Assembly (NCBI GenBank): GCA_017442315.1 | Contig: JAFRZX010000005.1 | Location: 1 to 43,491 of the forward strand | Direction of reading: 5' to 3' | Length of the DNA: 43,491 bases | Source of the DNA: Bacteroidales bacterium | GTDB lineage: Bacteria; Bacteroidota; Bacteroidia; Bacteroidales; UBA932 | Part shown: positions 42,105 to 43,491 of the stretch, one piece after another | How positions within the stretch are numbered: the first letter of the stretch is position 1 | How the letters are laid out: the number at the start of each line of letters is the position of its first letter | Position numbers and translations under genes: made by a program | Notes under the pieces: generated by a model | Databases searched by the model: none | What the model was told of the DNA's origin: nothing | What the model saw: the letters and a program-made list of their open reading frames with translations, nothing else

Positions 42105-42443
42105 TTATTGTTTGGTCATGATTAGCGGCGTCCCCTCACCTGACCATAGCGTCATTGTTTTATTGTCAATTTCTCCGGTGTAGACGTAATCACCACCGTC
42201 TAAAAATATATTTATTATTGGTTTGTCGTAAATATAAGTCCCTACCCATGGATATCCTTCATCATCAGGCCATAAAAACATGCACATTGATTCAGATGTG
42301 AACTGTAGGCTAACTAGCCCATCTTCATCAATCCCCGTCCATTTTGTTCCCAAAAGTGCATGTGCTTTCTCACATGATGTAAGTGAAAATGATGCAGACA
42401 AGAGTACGATAGCTGTGACAATATGAGCAATAAGTCTTTTCAT
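42105..42443 (-). CDS. Small putative lipoprotein
   Basis: The 112-residue protein has a signal peptide (MKRLIAHIVTAIVLLSASFS) and lipobox LTSC with Cys24. The mature part (about 88 residues) reads as short beta strands (GTKWTGIDEDGLVSLQFTS, GTYIYDKPIINIFLDGGDY, GEIDNKTMTLWSGEG), a pattern common to lipocalin-like or META-type small lipoproteins of Bacteroidales. I cannot name a family. It lies alone between a repeat copy and an insertion sequence, so it may belong to accessory DNA. Confidence 0.75.
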   Translation of the reverse strand: MKRLIAHIVTAIVLLSASFSLTSCEKAHALLGTKWTGIDEDGLVSLQFTSESMCMFLWPDDEGYPWVGTYIYDKPIINIFLDGGDYVYTGEIDNKTMTLWSGEGTPLIMTKQ

Positions 42444-42692
42444 GATATTGTACGATTAAAAGATTTATATCAATTTCTATATCTTATTTAGACAAGCAGA
42501 TATACGCCCCCGATGACTTTTCCAAATTTTTCGGCAGAATTCGGCAGTACTGCTACTTGAAACGGGTTATATCTAATTTATGTAAGTATATGAATATAAT
42601 CAAGTTACAGCGGTTTCACCAACCGTTTTTGTCAATTATATGGATCAACGGAAAAAGTAGGTTGGTAAATTTAGTCTTGTTACCTTTGCGTT

Positions 42693-43064
42693 ATGGTAAC
42701 AAATACATTATTAGAGACAATATTTCCGAGTGTCATCGTTGATAACTTTGACATCGTGTCAATCCAGCATTATCCCAAGGATGAGGAGATACATATTCAT
42801 TTAGACGAGAAGAAGACCATTCCAGTGGAGTTTTCTTCTCGTCGTGTGATTTTCCATGGCTTTACCTCGGCGAAGAAGATCCAGGATTATCCTATTCGAG
42901 GTAACGCCGTGTACCTTCATGTACGCAGACGTAAGTGGCTGGATCAGGATACCAACGAGATATTGACCAAGACCTATTCTATAGCGTTTGAGGGAACACA
43001 GCTCACCAAAGAGTTTGTGTCTTTTTTAAAAGAAGCGTATCGAGTCCACGGTCTTGAGTATTAA
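42693..43064 (+). CDS. ISAon1-type transposase, N-terminal ORF
   Basis: The 123-residue protein (LLETIFPSVIVDNFDIVSI, IPVEFSSRRVIFHGFTSAKK, IQDYPIRGNAVYLHVRRRKW) matches what I know of the short first ORF of ISAon1-type elements, which supplies the N-terminal, ISL3-like DNA-binding region as a separate product. A TACCTTTG element at 42681-42688 ends four bases before the ATG. It could drive the IS, but it would leave almost no leader. The second ORF follows in a different frame. Confidence 0.75.
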   Translation: MVTNTLLETIFPSVIVDNFDIVSIQHYPKDEEIHIHLDEKKTIPVEFSSRRVIFHGFTSAKKIQDYPIRGNAVYLHVRRRKWLDQDTNEILTKTYSIAFEGTQLTKEFVSFLKEAYRVHGLEY

Positions 43065-43491
43065 GACTATCGGGCAGATGTATGGCGTTGACGGAGATCT
43101 TCTGGCCCGTCAGTACAAGCAGCATATCAGCGGCTTTGAGGATTGGGAACTGCGAGACACAGCAGAGGAGTATGTCCTTTTTCCAGAGAATATAGGCACT
43201 CATCTGAGTATTGATGAGACTTGTCTGTCACATGACGAGCTATATACGATAGTGACTAACAAGGCATTCAGAGGCAAGAAAGGCTCTCTGGTTGCAATGG
43301 TCAAGGGAACCAAAGCCGAGGTGGTGATAGATGTCTTGAGAAAGATATCTGCAGGCAGACGGTCTCTGGTAAAGGAGGTCACACTTGACTTGTCTCCATC
43401 AATGCAGCTGATTGTAAGGCGCTGTTTCCCGTGTGCGATACAGGTGAGTGACAGGTTCCATGTGCAGAAGTTGCTGGGCGAGGCATTGGAA
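43054..43491 (+). CDS. ISAon1/ISL3-like DDE transposase ORF2 (5' part, cut by window end)
   Basis: The frame is open from 43030 to the window end. Counting from TTG 43054, it shows the first DDE aspartate in LSIDETC (residue 54) and the second-aspartate region TLDLSPSM (residue 112), followed by FPCAIQVSDRFHVQKL, characteristic of ISL3-family transposases. The start codon is uncertain: TTG 43054 overlaps the end of ORF1, and ATG 43078 is the first ATG. Relative to ORF1 the frame is +1, so a standard -1 frameshift would not join them; restart after ORF1 is more likely. The remaining domain lies beyond the window. Confidence 0.8.
   Translation, partial: MSIKTIGQMYGVDGDLLARQYKQHISGFEDWELRDTAEEYVLFPENIGTHLSIDETCLSHDELYTIVTNKAFRGKKGSLVAMVKGTKAEVVIDVLRKISAGRRSLVKEVTLDLSPSMQLIVRRCFPCAIQVSDRFHVQKLLGEALE

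Noticed and set aside
42510-42600. TTCGGCAG direct repeats and the CAGTACTG palindrome as the left end of the insertion sequence
   Set aside because: Without the right end outside the window there is no matching inverted repeat to confirm a terminus.
43019-43034. T-rich/A-rich stretch in transposase ORF1 as a -1 frameshift site
   Set aside because: A -1 slip would lead into a third frame, not the frame of ORF2, which lies at +1.

Overview
The window reads as chromosomal DNA of a Bacteroidota bacterium, most likely order Bacteroidales. Promoters repeatedly match the Bacteroidota -7 element TAnnTTTG, with TTTG about 20 bases upstream in several cases. The gene content fits as well: a long RodA, TopA with C-terminal glycine/tyrosine repeats, an M16-like secreted protein, DUF3109, an ECF sigma factor coupled to a membrane-anchored beta-barrel protein, and an ISAon1-type transposase. 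I do not place it below order level.

Left part (1-2800). The 3' end of an MFS organophosphate-type transporter is followed by a plastic patch. This holds a tRNA-Leu(UAA) with its own promoter and terminator, an 11-base tandem repeat beside the tRNA 3' end, a 153-bp inverted-repeat-bounded element resembling a MITE, a glycosyltransferase fragment, and a single-copy REP-associated HUH transposase (RAYT) gene preceded by two REP-like hairpins.

Core part (2800-24000). comF and fabG are on the minus strand, then S-adenosylhomocysteine hydrolase on plus. Next comes the complete elongasome operon mreB-mreC-mreD-mrdA-rodA (minus strand, almost no gaps), with ispD divergent from mreB. An Lrp/AsnC regulator and topA follow on minus. 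PBP1A, ddl and prmC form a plus-strand set. Together mreBCD, mrdA, rodA, PBP1A and ddl supply rod-shape and peptidoglycan synthesis. A lipoprotein of unknown function, a U32-family RlhA-like protein and a periplasmic TPR protein follow.

Right part (24000-41900). A secreted M16-fold protein without the zinc site, DUF3109, DUF2007, a small membrane protein and an anchored coiled-coil protein come first. HemW-like radical SAM protein, Xaa-Pro aminopeptidase, YifB, MlaE-MlaF, the barrel/ECF sigma pair, a TPR protein, an EnvC-like degenerate LytM protein, an SDR epimerase and NrdG follow.

Right edge (41900-43491). A second accessory patch holds a diverged copy of the left-hand repeat, a small lipoprotein, and the 5' part of a two-ORF ISAon1/ISL3-like insertion sequence cut by the window end.

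I found no CRISPR array, defence cluster or biosynthetic cluster. The items most worth following are the RAYT/REP pair, the shared inverted-repeat element at both accessory ends, the sigma/trans-envelope barrel pair, and the M16-like protein that lacks its metal site.
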